64,000 nucleotides of DNA from Aquila chrysaetos chrysaetos (taxonomy: Eukaryota > Chordata > Aves > Accipitriformes > Accipitridae). Every line of letters begins with the position of its first letter. Position 1 is the stretch's first letter. The notes beneath the pieces were generated by a model, which had not been told where the DNA came from, made no database searches, and was given only the letters and a program-made list of their open reading frames with translations. Below are positions 21,969 through 32,729 of this stretch, piece after piece. The stretch covers positions 186,001-250,000 of the forward strand of contig NW_024470383.1 of assembly GCF_900496995.4 (NCBI RefSeq). Reading direction: 5' to 3'. Made by a program: the position numbers and the translations under genes.

Positions 21969-22720
21969 TGTGAGAGACTGAAAGCGTTAATGTCTCAAAC
22001 GTTGTGGTGGGGCAAGTTCTGCCTAGCCACGAATTCTGCTGAGGCTCAAACTCTGCCTAGCAAGAGCCACATGTGAAAAGGAGCTGTTCAGCACCGGACA
22101 TCAGCAACAGGAGGGGGAGGGCGTGCTGGAGGGTGCACAGCTCCCTGTTCCAATAACGCTGTTTTGGGTACGCTGAGCAGAACAGCTCACCGTGCATGGG
22201 AAAAGATCACGTCTGCAGGGAGGGGGGAGCTACACCCCAGATGACCCCCAAGCCCAAAAGCTCACAAACTGATCAGGACACCTAATTAGCTTGATGAGTT
22301 CGAGTGCCCGCCCAAAGGAGGGGCAAAGATGATAAAAGGGCACGAACTGAAGCCCCACAGGTGCAAGCCTGCCAGAACTGGACCTCTCGGCCGACTGAAC
22401 CAACCTGGGATCCAGGACCGATGGTATCTTTCTCTCTTCCTTTTTCTCCTCCTGTCTCATTCTCTCTTTTTCCTTTTCTCTCCTTATTCCCTGAATTGCT
22501 GTATATGGTTACCACGGGTTACACAGTTTACTGAGGTAGTTCCATGCCTATTCCTGTTGGGAGAAAGCACACCGCCTGCTGTTAGGCCTCCCAAATTCAG
22601 TTTGCTTCTGTCATAAATAAAATGTTCAACTGATGGTTTGGTGTCGTTTCACCTTAATTTAGCCCGAGGGAATTCCAAGTTCAACACGACTCCCTGCTCT
22701 GTCCAGTCCGGGTCATGACA
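21969..22720 (+). mobile_element. solo LTR (family X) with GTCGT target duplication
   Basis: 752 bases, TGTGAGAGACTG...GGTCATGACA, between GTCGT at 21964-21968 and 22721-22725. AATAAA is at about 22615. It sits between A2 and the orphan K exon, in what was the K gene's 3' flank: next to K1 the corresponding place (about 1890) is uninterrupted. Confidence 0.8.
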
Positions 22721-22735
22721 GTCGTTTCCTCTGGC

Positions 22736-22859
22736 TTAAATCTCGGTGGCCTCTTTCTGGCAAATCCAGCGGAACAAAGTGCTGCGGCTGTGGGAGTGCA
22801 GCTGATCCCTCCGGATCGCGGCACAAGCGTCTGCCTCCATGGGACCCTGCACCGGGAAC
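22736..22859 (-). pseudogene. orphan last exon of a K-type NK receptor
   Basis: A 124-nt exon, GAG acceptor at its high end and TAA at its low end, equal in length and phase to the last exon of K1. It reads FPVQGPMEADACAA...WICQKEATEI and is fully open. The cysteine present in K1 (HICST) is Arg here (HSRST). No other K exon is found beside it; similarity to K1 ends near 22980. It may be a relic. Alternatively it could serve as an alternative last exon for gene D, which lies upstream on the same strand and whose second lectin exon ends in the matching phase. Confidence 0.75.
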
Positions 22860-23897
22860 CTCAAAAGCACCACGATGGCAATCAGCCTGGCGTCGTGCGC
22901 TTGGGCGCTGTGTTTCCAGTGACAGTATTTATTTCATGGGGGTGTTTTCCCCCCCAAAACCTGAACCAGGTCAGCACGCGCGGGAGGGAACCGCTGCCCC
23001 CCTGGGGTCTCCTCCCTCGGCTGTGGGGGCTGCCGGAGGCTGGAGGGGGATGGCTGGAGCTCTCTGTTGGTGCCCGTCACACGGTGCTGGCTCTGCCCGA
23101 TGCCTGGGCGAGTTCTGGGGCTCCCCTCGACTCCTGTGCCTCCCCAGTTCCCCTTGTTTTTCTGCGTACGGGGGCTTTCAGGGAGGGCCCCCCCCCAAGT
23201 CCTGACCCCTGGAGAAGGTGCTGCCGCAGGAGCCCCAGGAGCAGCTGAGAGCAGCCGTGGGCGCTGGGGAGGAATCCGACCAGGACGGCGGGTGAACAAA
23301 CCTGGCCGCAGCCCCTGTGAGGGCCGTGCTGGTGTGGTGGCTGTGTGGGAGGGCCGTTCCCAGTGCTCCCAGTCCGTCTGTCCTCCAGTGTCCCAGTTAG
23401 GGGTTCAGGTGGCAGCGGGGGTGGGAGAGGAGCGCTGCTGGGGCAGTCCCACCTCATAGTTGCATTGGCATGCTGAGCAGAGGCGCTTGCCTGTGCTTGG
23501 CAAAGGATGGCAGATGGGTAAGCCCAGGAGCAGATAAAATCATGCTCACTTAGGTTAATGAAATAGCTGCTAATTAGGAGGCAGGAGACTGGGGACCCAG
23601 GGCTTCCCAATGTGCCTGTGCCTCCCTGCACACAGGGCTTGTGCAGTCGCAGCCGCTGGCTCGTCAGGGTGAAAGCTGGTTAATGACCTCCACAAAAACG
23701 TACATATTTATGTATTTTCTCCTCCACCGTTTTTTTCCCAGGGGGAAGAAGAGAGCTATTTTCCTACTTTTCTTTTGCAGTAGCTTGTGCTGCAGCTCCC
23801 TGTGCTCTAAACCCGCAGGGCGCAGCCCTGTACCCCACTTCTCCTTCCTGCGGAGAGGAAGCCCCCGACCCCCACGGACCCCTGGCTCTTCCACACC
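22860..23897. other. spacer between orphan K exon and C remnant
   Basis: After about 120 bases of K1-like intron the sequence is GC-rich and shared with 41600-42636 and 60574-61560. It resembles the region near 10.5 kb. Open frames here are antisense or GC-driven. No exon recognised. Confidence 0.5.
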
Positions 23898-24484
23898 ACG
23901 GAGGACGAGGACGGCTACATGGTCTTAGACCGACGGGGCAAGCGGGGTGCTGCGGGGAGCCCGGCTCCCCTCCCGGGTGCAGGTATTGGGGGTCGTGTCC
24001 GCTGGGGGTGTGTGTTCCCCGAATTTGTGGAGGGGAGAGGAAATACGGGTGATGCTGACCGGTGCGACTTGAGAAGGGGGAGAAGCGGGGTGACGCTGCC
24101 CGTCGGGTCCCCAAGAGCTGCTCAAGCTGGGAAACTGAGGCACGGGTTGGGAGAGGAGGGTCGGGGGGGCTTTTCTCGAGGCTGTAGCTCGTCAGACACC
24201 CCGGGCTGGTGCCGTCCTGCGTCCACCGAGCTGGGCCTCTCAGCTGTGACCCCAAAAGAGGGAGCAGAGGGATTTGGGGGACGCCCCGCTCCTGCTGCTG
24301 GTCCCTTCCTGGGGTCGCACCTTTGTGCGGGGGAGTCTGCAGGGGCTTGGGGGTCTCGCGAGGGTGCTTTGCCCCAGGACACCCTGCTTTGGGCTCTCTG
24401 GGACTGGGGGGGTGACAGATGCTCTTGAGGCCTCCCACTTTTTCCATACCCCTTCCCCTGACTGCAGGATCTGGGCTGCAAGAC
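23898..24484 (+). pseudogene. dead copy 1 of gene C (start codon lost, truncated)
   Basis: The first exon (23898-23982) matches gene C exon 1 at 61784-61868, including EDEDGYMVLDRRGK and the GCAG/GTATT donor, but the initiator is ACG instead of ATG. The next exon begins at 24468 and is cut after 17 bases (GATCTGGGCTGCAAGAC) by an LTR fragment, so the membrane anchor and everything after it are missing. About 200 bases upstream of the start found in unit 3 are also deleted here. No function is expected. Confidence 0.8.
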
Positions 24485-24489
24485 CAGAT

Positions 24490-24975
24490 AAAAAGTAAAA
24501 TAAAAAGTAAAAGTCATGGATTGAGATAAGAACAGTAAAATAGGCCAGAAAGGAAGAAAATAATGATAACAATAACAAAATGACAATAATGATAAAAGGA
24601 CTGGAATAGATAATTGCTGCACAATGCAATTGCTCACCACCCACTGACCGATGCCCGCTTAGTTCCCAAGCAGCCATCTCCCCAGGCCAACACCCCCCAG
24701 TTTCTATACTGGGCATGACATCACATGCTATGGAATACCCCTTTGGCCAGTTTGGCTCAGCTGTCCCAGCTGTGTCCCCTCCCAAATTCTTGTGCCCCTC
24801 CAGCCTTCCTGCTGGCTGGGCAGGAGAAGCTGAAAAATCCCTGTCTTGCTCTAAACATTACTCAGCAACAGCAGAAAACATCAGTGTGTTATCAACATTC
24901 TTCTCAGAATAAAACCAAATTATAATACTGTAGCACCTGCTAGAAAGACAATTAACTCTGCCCCAGCCAAACCCA
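24490..24975 (-). mobile_element. family-1 LTR fragment that truncates the C remnant
   Basis: Minus-oriented LTR lacking its right-hand end on that strand. It joins the broken gene C exon directly to the 3' flank of D1, so a deletion accompanied or followed the insertion. Same structure in unit 2. Confidence 0.75.
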
Positions 24976-25145
24976 AGGTGTCTCCCCTTCCCGCAGGTTC
25001 ATTGCCCCGAGAGCTGGCAGTGAGCTGTTGCTGAGACCAGGAGCAACCTGGACTTGCAACTAAGGGAAGGATTTCCTTATCCTACCCTGCGCTGGTGCAA
25101 GAGCTGAAGCTGCGAGTCCCCGGTGTGGAGAAGGTCCTTTCTCCA

Positions 25146-27309
25146 TCACCTCTGTCCCATCACAGCTTGGGGCTTGCTGCAGAGGTACGGCCGGTGCTGT
25201 GAGCAGCTTGAACTCCCGAGGTGGTGGTTGTCCAGGAACAAACAAGGTTCTTGGCCCTGCACCGGGATCCTGCAACAAGAAGCAAAAACACCGCTGGTAC
25301 CATCCGGTGAGCGGCTGTCCCCTCAAACACCTGGAGGGGACACGGGCTGCCTGCGGGGCACAGTCCCAGCAGACACGTCCCACCGGGCCCCTGCCCGTCC
25401 CACCGCAGGACACTCTCCCCACGGCCCCAGCTCCCAACGGGACTCACGTGTGGTTGAAGCTGCTGCCATCCACCCACTCCAGGCGCTCGCCCTGTCTCCG
25501 CAGCCCAAGCCAGCGGTCAGCTTTGCCCTTCAGGCGCCCGAGAAACTCCTGGTAGGAAAGAGAGGAGCCAACAGTCGGGAGCTGCTGCCAGCCCCACGCG
25601 AGTCCCTGTCCCAGCCCCACGCGAGTCCCGGCCTCACACCGCTCCCACCGGCCGGGGGACGGCAGCAGCTCCCACCCAACGGCTGCTCTGACAACCTCCA
25701 CAGCTTCTGAAGGAGCTCGCCAGCGCGGCCAGCCAGGTTGGTCCTGCTCTGCCAGAGCTCTACCATGCTCAGGGTGCAGCCGAGCACCACGGATGGGGAG
25801 ATGTGCCCTGGGCTCCACACCGCACCCCGTGCCTCCCTCCTTCCCTCCCAGGCCCCATGGCAGAACTGCATCTCTGCCCCTACAAGCACCTATCACCCAC
25901 TGAGCACCAAACCCAGGGTCTGCACCCAACCCTGCAACCCCCCCTGCACCCCCACGCAGCCGCAACAGCCCCTCACTCACCATTTCCCACTCCCTCATAG
26001 GCACAGCCAGCGAGGCCCCGAGCAAGGAGCACTGGTCCCGACTCCACTCCCAGCTCCCCTCAGCCCTCGAGAAGTAGTAGCAGACCTGGCAGTACCCCAC
26101 CCAGCCATCAGGACAGCCCAGCACCGGAGCCACGGGCAGATCTGGATTCCCTCCACGTCCTCTGGCTGGAGCGGGAAGGGGAGAAGGGAAGAAGGTCAGA
26201 GGAGCCCCCTCCACAGGGACCAGGGGACACAGCTCCGTGGGGCAGAGAAGGAGGCAGCCCCGCGCTCCCCCCACGGGGCTCCCCAGTGGGCTGCCATGGA
26301 CCTACAGGGAGCAGACGCCCCAGGGGTTGACAGCCTGCCCCACGGCATGCGTGGGGGTGTCCCTGCTCCTCCCCAGGGCCCCCCGGGACAGGGCAGGGGC
26401 ACAGCCAGCCTGAGGGCCTGGCCCCGCCACGCTCCCCCCACCACCCTCGGCCTCACACACCAACGCCTGCCCCAGCCCGGAGGGGAAGGGGCCGCATCCA
26501 GCCTGGCACCGCGCGGGCTGGGCTGCCGGCGGCACACGCAGGTCTGCGCCGAGGAGCCGGACGGAGGCAGCCGCTCCTCCTTTACCTGACTGTACACCCA
26601 GAGCCACAGCCAAAGCCAGCACCAGAGCCACGAGCACAGCCAGCACCAGGGCACACGCTGGATGGAGCCCGCAGCACTCGCCTGGAGGAGGAAAAAGCCA
26701 CTCGGAGTGAGGACGGCACCGTCCCAGAGTGGGCACGGCACTCCCATCCCTGCCACCCCCGCCACCGCCAACACGAGCTGCCCAGGGAACACGGGAGAGA
26801 CCACCCAGCCTGTTTCCCACCCACGCACACGCAGCTGGCAGCAAAAAGCCAAGGGACAGTCACACAGACCAGAGGTGAGGCTCTCGTGCCACAGACATGG
26901 GGGGGACAACCTGCAGCTGGAGAGCTGCCAAAGATTTGGGGGGGTGGGCTGTCTGCTACAGACCACCTGATAAGGACCGAGCAGAATACGAGGCCCATTC
27001 CAGGCAGCGGGAAAAACCCTCACCCTTGCCAGCCCCAGTCCCCGTGGGGTGACACTGCCACAGGGACACTGTCCCCTCCCTACAGGGCACAGCAGTGGCC
27101 CTCCACTCACCCAGAACTCTCCTCTGTGTCCTTTTGTCTGCGTCCCCGGGGACGTCTGGGTGGGGGAATACCCCTCCATCCTGGGGACCCAGGGGTTCCT
27201 CCACATGCCCATCACTGGAGCAGAATCCCTTCCCCTCCCCTCTTCCCAGGGCACACTGGAAAGGGGAATCTCTTCGCTTGTGACAAGCAGGATCCCGGGC
27301 CCAAGGCAT
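25146..27309 (-). CDS. D1: CLEC2-like type II lectin, five exons
   Basis: Exons on the minus strand: 27309-27111 (proposed first exon, ATG), 26681-26586 (anchor), 26165-25981, 25548-25448 and 25269-25146 (TGA). They sum to 705 nt, 234 residues, with phases 1, 1, 0, 2. The anchor is ALVLAVLVALVLALAVALGV with no charge. The lectin domain has CPDGWVGYCQVCYYF (an additional Cys), DQC, WLGL, LEWVDGSSFNHT, IPVQGQEPC and YLCSKP. The 185-nt first lectin exon equals that of family A. I take it as a third CLEC2-like subfamily. The tail lacks tyrosine, consistent with a ligand. The first exon is the least certain: its frame fits, but the ATG at 27309 has no independent support and an acceptor-like CAG just above 27214 could start a shorter exon. 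Introns are short and GC-rich. Confidence 0.77.
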
Positions 27310-27929
27310 CACGACTGCTAGCAAAGCCTTCTTGAAGCGACCTTTAAATGCAGTTATTACCAGCGCAGCTGTTACTATCGTAATGGGAGATCGCAGAGAG
27401 CCTGAAAACAGCAATATATAAGGACTTTCTATTCTGTTGCCTGACAGCTGCCACACTTGATTTCAAGTACCAGCCTTGGCTCTGCGCTGACACCCACGCG
27501 CAGGAGCACGGTCCTGCCCTCTCCCTGCTCCCCCTGTGACACCGCAGCCGCTCCTCGGCACCTGGGGAGACAAACACGGGGGCAGTGAGCTCAGGACAGG
27601 CCCTCGGCCCCCAGCAGAGCCAGCACCCTCCCCGACACCCCGCACAGACCCTTCCCAGACAGGCCGCAAGGCACTCGCCGGCCGGCAGCATCCCCCTTCC
27701 CAGCACTCAGCCCCCCCTGCTCCATCCATCACCAGCGGGGGCCCAGGCACGGCAACGGGCCAGGGTCCCCCCAACCCCTCTGCTGAGCCGCGGGGGATAC
27801 GAACCCCCAGAACACCCCCCCGCGCTTGCTGAGCAAGCGCCCAGACCGCCAGCCCAGGTAGCCCTGAGCGGGCAAGCTTAAGACTAGGTCGGCCATCGCT
27901 TCCTCCGGGCTGCGGGCTGGGGCCCCTCG
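27310..27929. other. GC-rich flank upstream of D1
   Basis: On the D strand, 27400-27340 could encode a short hydrophobic stretch between a CAG and an AG/GT, perhaps an anchor-exon relic, but the phases do not fit D. Otherwise C-rich sequence with no supported feature; it may include the D promoter. Confidence 0.4.
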
Positions 27930-28500
27930 CCGCTTCCCCTCCTGGGAAGCCGACGGACGGACAAGGCGAGAACAGCCCCCCCGGCCCCGCAGGACCCCCT
28001 CCGCTCTAATAAAATTACAATAGTAATAATAAAAGGATTGGAACATACAAGTGATGCACAGTGCAATTTCTCAACACCCGCCGATCGACGCCCAGTTAGG
28101 CCCCGAGCGGCGATCCCCCCTGCTCCCAACTCCGCCCAGTTTCTATACTGGGCATGACCTTCCCCTCCTGGGAAGCGACGGACGGGCAAGGCGAGAACAG
28201 CCCCCCCGGCCCCCGCAGAACCCCCTCCGCCCCGCAGCGAGGGACCGACCCCGGTCCCCACCTGCGCTCCGGCCGGTCCCGAGCTCCGCCCGAGGAAGGC
28301 TCCGGCCGCTCCCGCCGCCATCACACGCCCCGCAACGCTCTGAGGAGAACCGGGACGCGGCCTTACAAAAAAACCGCCACACGGCCATCCGCCCAATCAG
28401 CGCGCAAACGCGGGGACTGCCGGGGCAGCCAGCCAATCGCAGGCAGAGGGCGGCGACGGGGCCGCCAGAGCCGTAGTCCCGGCGCGATGGCTCCGCGGGG
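27930..28500 (-). promoter_or_regulatory. CpG/LTR composite block with first-exon-like ORF
   Basis: Minus orientation. The 60-base ORF is 28321-28262 (MAAGAAGAFLGRSS..., donor CAG/GTGGGG), with inverted CCAAT boxes at about 28395 and 28432. An R/U5 piece of the family-1 LTR (about 28006-28160) follows on the same strand. It points toward D1, but its exon ends in phase 0, whereas the D anchor exon needs phase 1, so a coding fusion is unlikely. It could still act as promoter or untranslated leader. Confidence 0.6.
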
Positions 28501-28799
28501 TCGGTGTCCGGTCGCAGCATCCAGCCGTTCCCTCGGCATCGTTCCACCGCGGCCTCGTCGCCCCTCGGCATCGTTTCCCCGCGGCGGGGTCGCCCCCTCG
28601 TCGCACCGCCGCGTCCCGGCGTCGCCTCACGGTGGCTCCGTCTCGTCCCAGCACCGTCTCATCGCAGCCTGGTCTCTCCACAGAATCACCACACGGCGGC
28701 ACCGTCTCACCGCGGCACCGGCGCATCCCAGGGTCGCCTCACGGTGGCGCCGTTTCACTCACGGCAGAAGCCGCCTGAGCCTGGAAGGCGGGAACAATA
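28501..28799. other. CG-rich imperfect repeats
   Basis: Variants of CACGGTGGC/CCGCGGC-containing units recur (TCGTCGCACC, TCTCATCGC, TCTCACCGC). High CpG suggests part of the island. No gene. Confidence 0.4.
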
Positions 28800-29205
28800 G
28801 GTGCTGGGGTTACTCGTAACAAGAGCTGGCATGAAACTCCCTCGGTAAATGTGCAACTCGTTCTAACCGCGTACATCGACTCAGAGAAAAAGGAGAGCCC
28901 TCCCCGTGAGTCAGGGGGTTCAGAGCAGACCCCCTCGCTTTCGAGGCTCCTTCTGGGAGAGGAGCCCAGGGGCAGCTGGATCCACTCCCAGTCCCAGACT
29001 GGGTCAAGGGTTTTGTGTCTAAAAGGATGAGCTGTAGGGATTATGAAAAGGAGAGAGGAAGAGCGAGCGAGACAGAGAGAGAGGGGAAAAGAGATGTCAC
29101 CGGTCCTGGGTCCAGCGTTGCTCCAGTCAGCCGGGGGGTCCAGTTCCAGTGGGTGCGCCCGTGGGGCTTCGGTTTGTGTCCTTTTATCATCTCCAAACTG
29201 TTTCG
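28800..29205 (-). mobile_element. family-X-like LTR fragment
   Basis: Reverse complement of about 35990-36405: shares GATGATAAAAGGACACAAAC and a long pyrimidine stretch with the family-X LTR, but differs in the remainder. Partial, with no clear ends. Confidence 0.55.
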
Positions 29206-29569
29206 AACCAGCTCCAAAAGCTGCCAGAGCAGTTGAGAATTGACTGCAAACCTTCGGGGAGCAGGTAGAGCACGGTGTCTTCGCCATCACCTGCCTACAG
29301 GGCTCTCTTAAAAATCCCCACTGCTCTGGGTTTATTCTGCAAAACTAATCGGAGGGAGGGGGGGGGGAGGAACCCAACAAAACAACCCTCCTCCTGCTTG
29401 GAAACTCTGAAGCATAAAGCTTTAAAGCGACCAGCGGTTTCTTGAGGTGGTCTCTCACCCCTTTGCCTTGCCTGCGAGCCCAAGCAGGCACCCCAAGTCT
29501 TGCAAATATTCTGGTAAAGAAATAAAAATTTAATCACATAAAAGAGTTTGGTTTCATTAAGAAGTAGAA

Positions 29570-30325
29570 AATTGTGAAGCATAGGTATGGGAGTGTTAAG
29601 TTTGAAATGTAGTCGTAGGAACTTAGGAACTTTAGAAAATGTACTATGTGTAACCATAAGAATTCAAGTATTGTCTAAAATCAGTTAACCACTGAAACTT
29701 TGACAAAGATTTGTTGATTTGTAGTGTTTTGTTTTAGGAAACTAAGGAAACCATTATGGACACCAAGTCTGCTGCTTGGAAACCCCCTACCCTTCCCACC
29801 TCGATCTAATTATCAAGGATTCTAATCAGTAGAGTTAAGTGAGATTAACCAATGATTGTTTTAACATAAGAATATTAATAAGATGGTGTGAGTGAAGGAC
29901 CAATTATTAGAAAGGTTACATTTAGGAATAGACATAGTATGCGTTTTTATGTAAACTAATATAGATGATGGTGAGAATCGTACTGCGCAGAATCACCTGA
30001 GAGGTCAAGAAGCGGACAAGTGAGGAAGACTACGGAAGACCACCAGGGGGCTCCTGAAGACCACCAGAGACCTTCACTACGCCTCTGTGAAGAGACATTC
30101 ATATATGCTAATAAATTATCGGAAAGTTAATGATTATGTCTAACATTTTCTAGAAATTTAGTGAATATGTATAACAGGTGTGTATTTAACCTGCACAGGT
30201 AGACTAGACAGGTGCACACGATAGGTGGAGAGATCCCCTGGAGTGTGCCCAGCGCTGCAATAAGGAGTGCCCGCTTCTTAACTTCTCATTGCTGTTAAGG
30301 AGTTTTATTCCGGATTTCGGCATCC
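29570..30325 (+). mobile_element. probable LTR (family Y)
   Basis: AT-rich sequence ending with the segment GTGTGCCCAGCGCTGCAATAAGGAGTGCC, a poly-A-region arrangement, then ...TTCGGCATC. The reverse complement of a related end is found at 63283 onward. The left end is a guess. Confidence 0.5.
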
Positions 30326-31189
30326 AAAGGACAGCACCCGAGCTACTGGGGTGCAGCCAAGCGTTGGGAACGTGGCCGTTGGGCCATCCCTCCCTGAATG
30401 TGATAATACTCGGCAGCATCAGGAATTCACTTTCAGCCGGCGTAGGCTCTTGCAAGAGGAAAGCTCTGGGGAAAGCAGCTGCTTGCCTGCCAAAATTGGG
30501 GCTGGTTGAATCAGCGGAGCAGGAGCGATGCTGCAGTTGGGATGGGGGGGGGGGGCAACCCAGAGAGGCTGAAATAATCAGCCGGCTAAATTAAAAATGG
30601 CATATTGAAGGGAGGGAATTAAAAAAACAACTCCCCAAATGACTACTTTTCAGCTGGTTTTATTGAAGCTTTTGCCACCACGGGTACCCTGCCTTACCTG
30701 CCTATGTTATTGTGATTGTTTTGAATTTCTGGATGTGTTTTGTCAGCTGCTTTTTCATTTTTTTTCCCTCTGTTTTTCTGCTTTGTAACCGCTTTTCAGT
30801 GCTGGTCTTTTTTTCCAGCCCCTTCTAGCTAATGGGATTGCTTTCTCTGGAAGGAATTAAAATCATGGTCAAGAAAGGCAAATACTTCTACAACAAAAAG
30901 GACTTAAATTTGTTTCAATTCAGTGGAATTAATAGTGATTTGGGGGGAGCTGGAGTGAACTGGCTGGAAAGCACAGTGGGCTTGGCAGGGGTAAAACCTG
31001 GGCAGGAGCTCAGGCTGCCCTGTGTGATCTCCTAAATTTGGGGGAGGGGGGTGTGCGGTAAAAAACATGAGCCTCCATGGGGTCTTTTTTAAGGGGATTT
31101 TTGCTTAATTTTTATAATCATTATTACAAAGCACAGCCAAAGGCAGAACAGAAGTTTGAAATGGGGGAAACTGAAAGCTTTTTGTCATC
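30326..31189. other. non-coding upstream flank of B1
   Basis: Contains a G run, a T-rich stretch (30730-30790) and no lectin motif. I searched it for the missing first exon of B1 without success. Confidence 0.45.
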
Positions 31190-31768
31190 TGTCGTGGTTT
31201 AACCCCAGCCAGCAACTAAGCACCACGCAGCCACTCACTCACTCCCCCCCCACCCAGTGGGATGGGGGAGAAAATCGGGAAAAAGAAGCAAAACCCACGG
31301 GTTGAGATAAGAACAGTTTAATAGAACAGAAAAGAAAGAACGAATAATGATAATGATAACACTAATAAAATGACAACAGCAATAATGAAAGGATTGGAAT
31401 GTACAAATGATGTGCAGTGTAATTGCTCACCACCCGCCGACCGGCACCCAGTTAGTCCCCGAGTGGCGATTCCCCGCCCCCACTTCCCAGTTCCTGTACT
31501 GGATGGGACGTCCCACCGTATGGAATACCCCGTTGGCCAGTTTGGGTCTGCTGCCCTGGCTGTGTCCTGTGCCAACTTCTTGTGCCCCTCCAGCTTTCTC
31601 GCTGGCTGGGCATGAGAAGCTGAAAAATCCTTGACATTAGTCTAAACACTACTAGCAGCAACTGAAAACATCAGTGTTATCAACATTCTTCACATACTGA
31701 ACTCAAAACATAGCACCGTACCAGCTACTAGGAAGATAGTTAACTCTATCCCAGCTGAAACTAGGACA
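31190..31768 (-). mobile_element. solo LTR (family 1), full length
   Basis: From TGTCGTGGTTTAACCCC to CTAGGACA as read on the plus strand, flanked by CATC on both sides (possibly CATCT). It lies upstream of B1 and is shared with unit 2. Confidence 0.85.
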
Positions 31769-32729
31769 CATCTCAGGTTACTACTTTTGGCTCTCAAATA
31801 TTATCTCGATGCTTCAGCAGTAACAGCTCTCCCAGCCCTGGGCTGCAGTTTCCTGCTCAAACCCTGCTCAGAGACAGGACAAAGTCTGGGCTTTGTCCCA
31901 TTGAGTTTTGGGTACCTCCAGGGATGGGGAAGCATCACCCCTTCCCAGCCTGCCCTTGTTATGACTTTTTTGTCTTCTCTGCTGCCAAATTTAACCCTAA
32001 AACTGCTTCTGAAACACTAGATCTGAGCACATCTTCGAGCACTGAATTTGCCTCCTGCAAATCCCCCGTGCAAGGGAAGGGAGAGGCTTTGCACTTTTTT
32101 CTGCTCTATTTACTGACAACCAACCCCGGTCCCTATGTGGTTTTAGAGCTGCTTCCCAGAACAAAATGTCATTGTTGTACCAAGCCCACCTTGCTGGGGC
32201 AGGTTCTTGGTAGGCTTTTATTACTTTGTTTTGTAATGCTGTAGCACTCGAGACCCAGGGAGGGAATAACGGCCGTTGCCACCTATTGGCTCACGTTTAG
32301 GAAAAGAAGTGTACCCTTCGCTCCGTGCAAGGGCGGACGCTGGAGGAAGTGAGGCACGGGGTTTTGCGGTGAGCAAAACAACTTTGCTGCAAGCAGCTGC
32401 TGGCAGCAGTGGTTTGGTTTAAATTCAGCTTCTTCCCTTCCTGTGGGTTCCTGGCAGGGGTTCAAACTGCAAGTTCTGCTTCAACCCGTCAGGCAGTTTG
32501 CTCCCTTCCTGCAGCGGTGGCTCCCAACTCCTTAACAGACTTGTGTCCCCTCGTGAATGCTTAAATTCCCTTTAAACTGTGAAGAGTTAATAACTTATAT
32601 TTTTCTTTTAATATCTTTTAATATTTTCCTCTCTTGTTTATCTTTCTCTCACCCCTCTCTTTTCCTCTCCTCTCTTTTCATCTTCTCTCACTTTGTCCTC
32701 CTTTCTACGTTCTTTCTGTCTGGGGAAAG
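31769..32729. other. upstream region or first intron of B1
   Basis: AT-moderate sequence ending in a long pyrimidine tract (about 32600-32725) that leads into the B1 exon 2 acceptor. The first B exon should lie at or before this stretch but none is evident. Confidence 0.45.

Noticed and set aside
22715-23248. 177-codon open frame on the plus strand, with longer relatives at 41455 and 60429
   Set aside because: Its first part is the antisense of the orphan K exon and the rest is GC-rich spacer. The minus-strand reading has lectin motifs and a matching exon length.
26196-27254. 352-codon open frame on the D strand, and a 283-codon frame on the opposite strand at 25738-26589
   Set aside because: They read through D introns and exons in other frames, in GC-rich DNA with few stop codons, and show no domains. 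The same pair recurs in unit 2 only because the DNA is duplicated.
27340-27400. Hydrophobic stretch (SPITIVTAALVITA) on the D strand, like an additional anchor exon
   Set aside because: Flanking splice signals do not give a phase usable by D, and D already has a full anchor exon. It may be a relic but cannot be supported.
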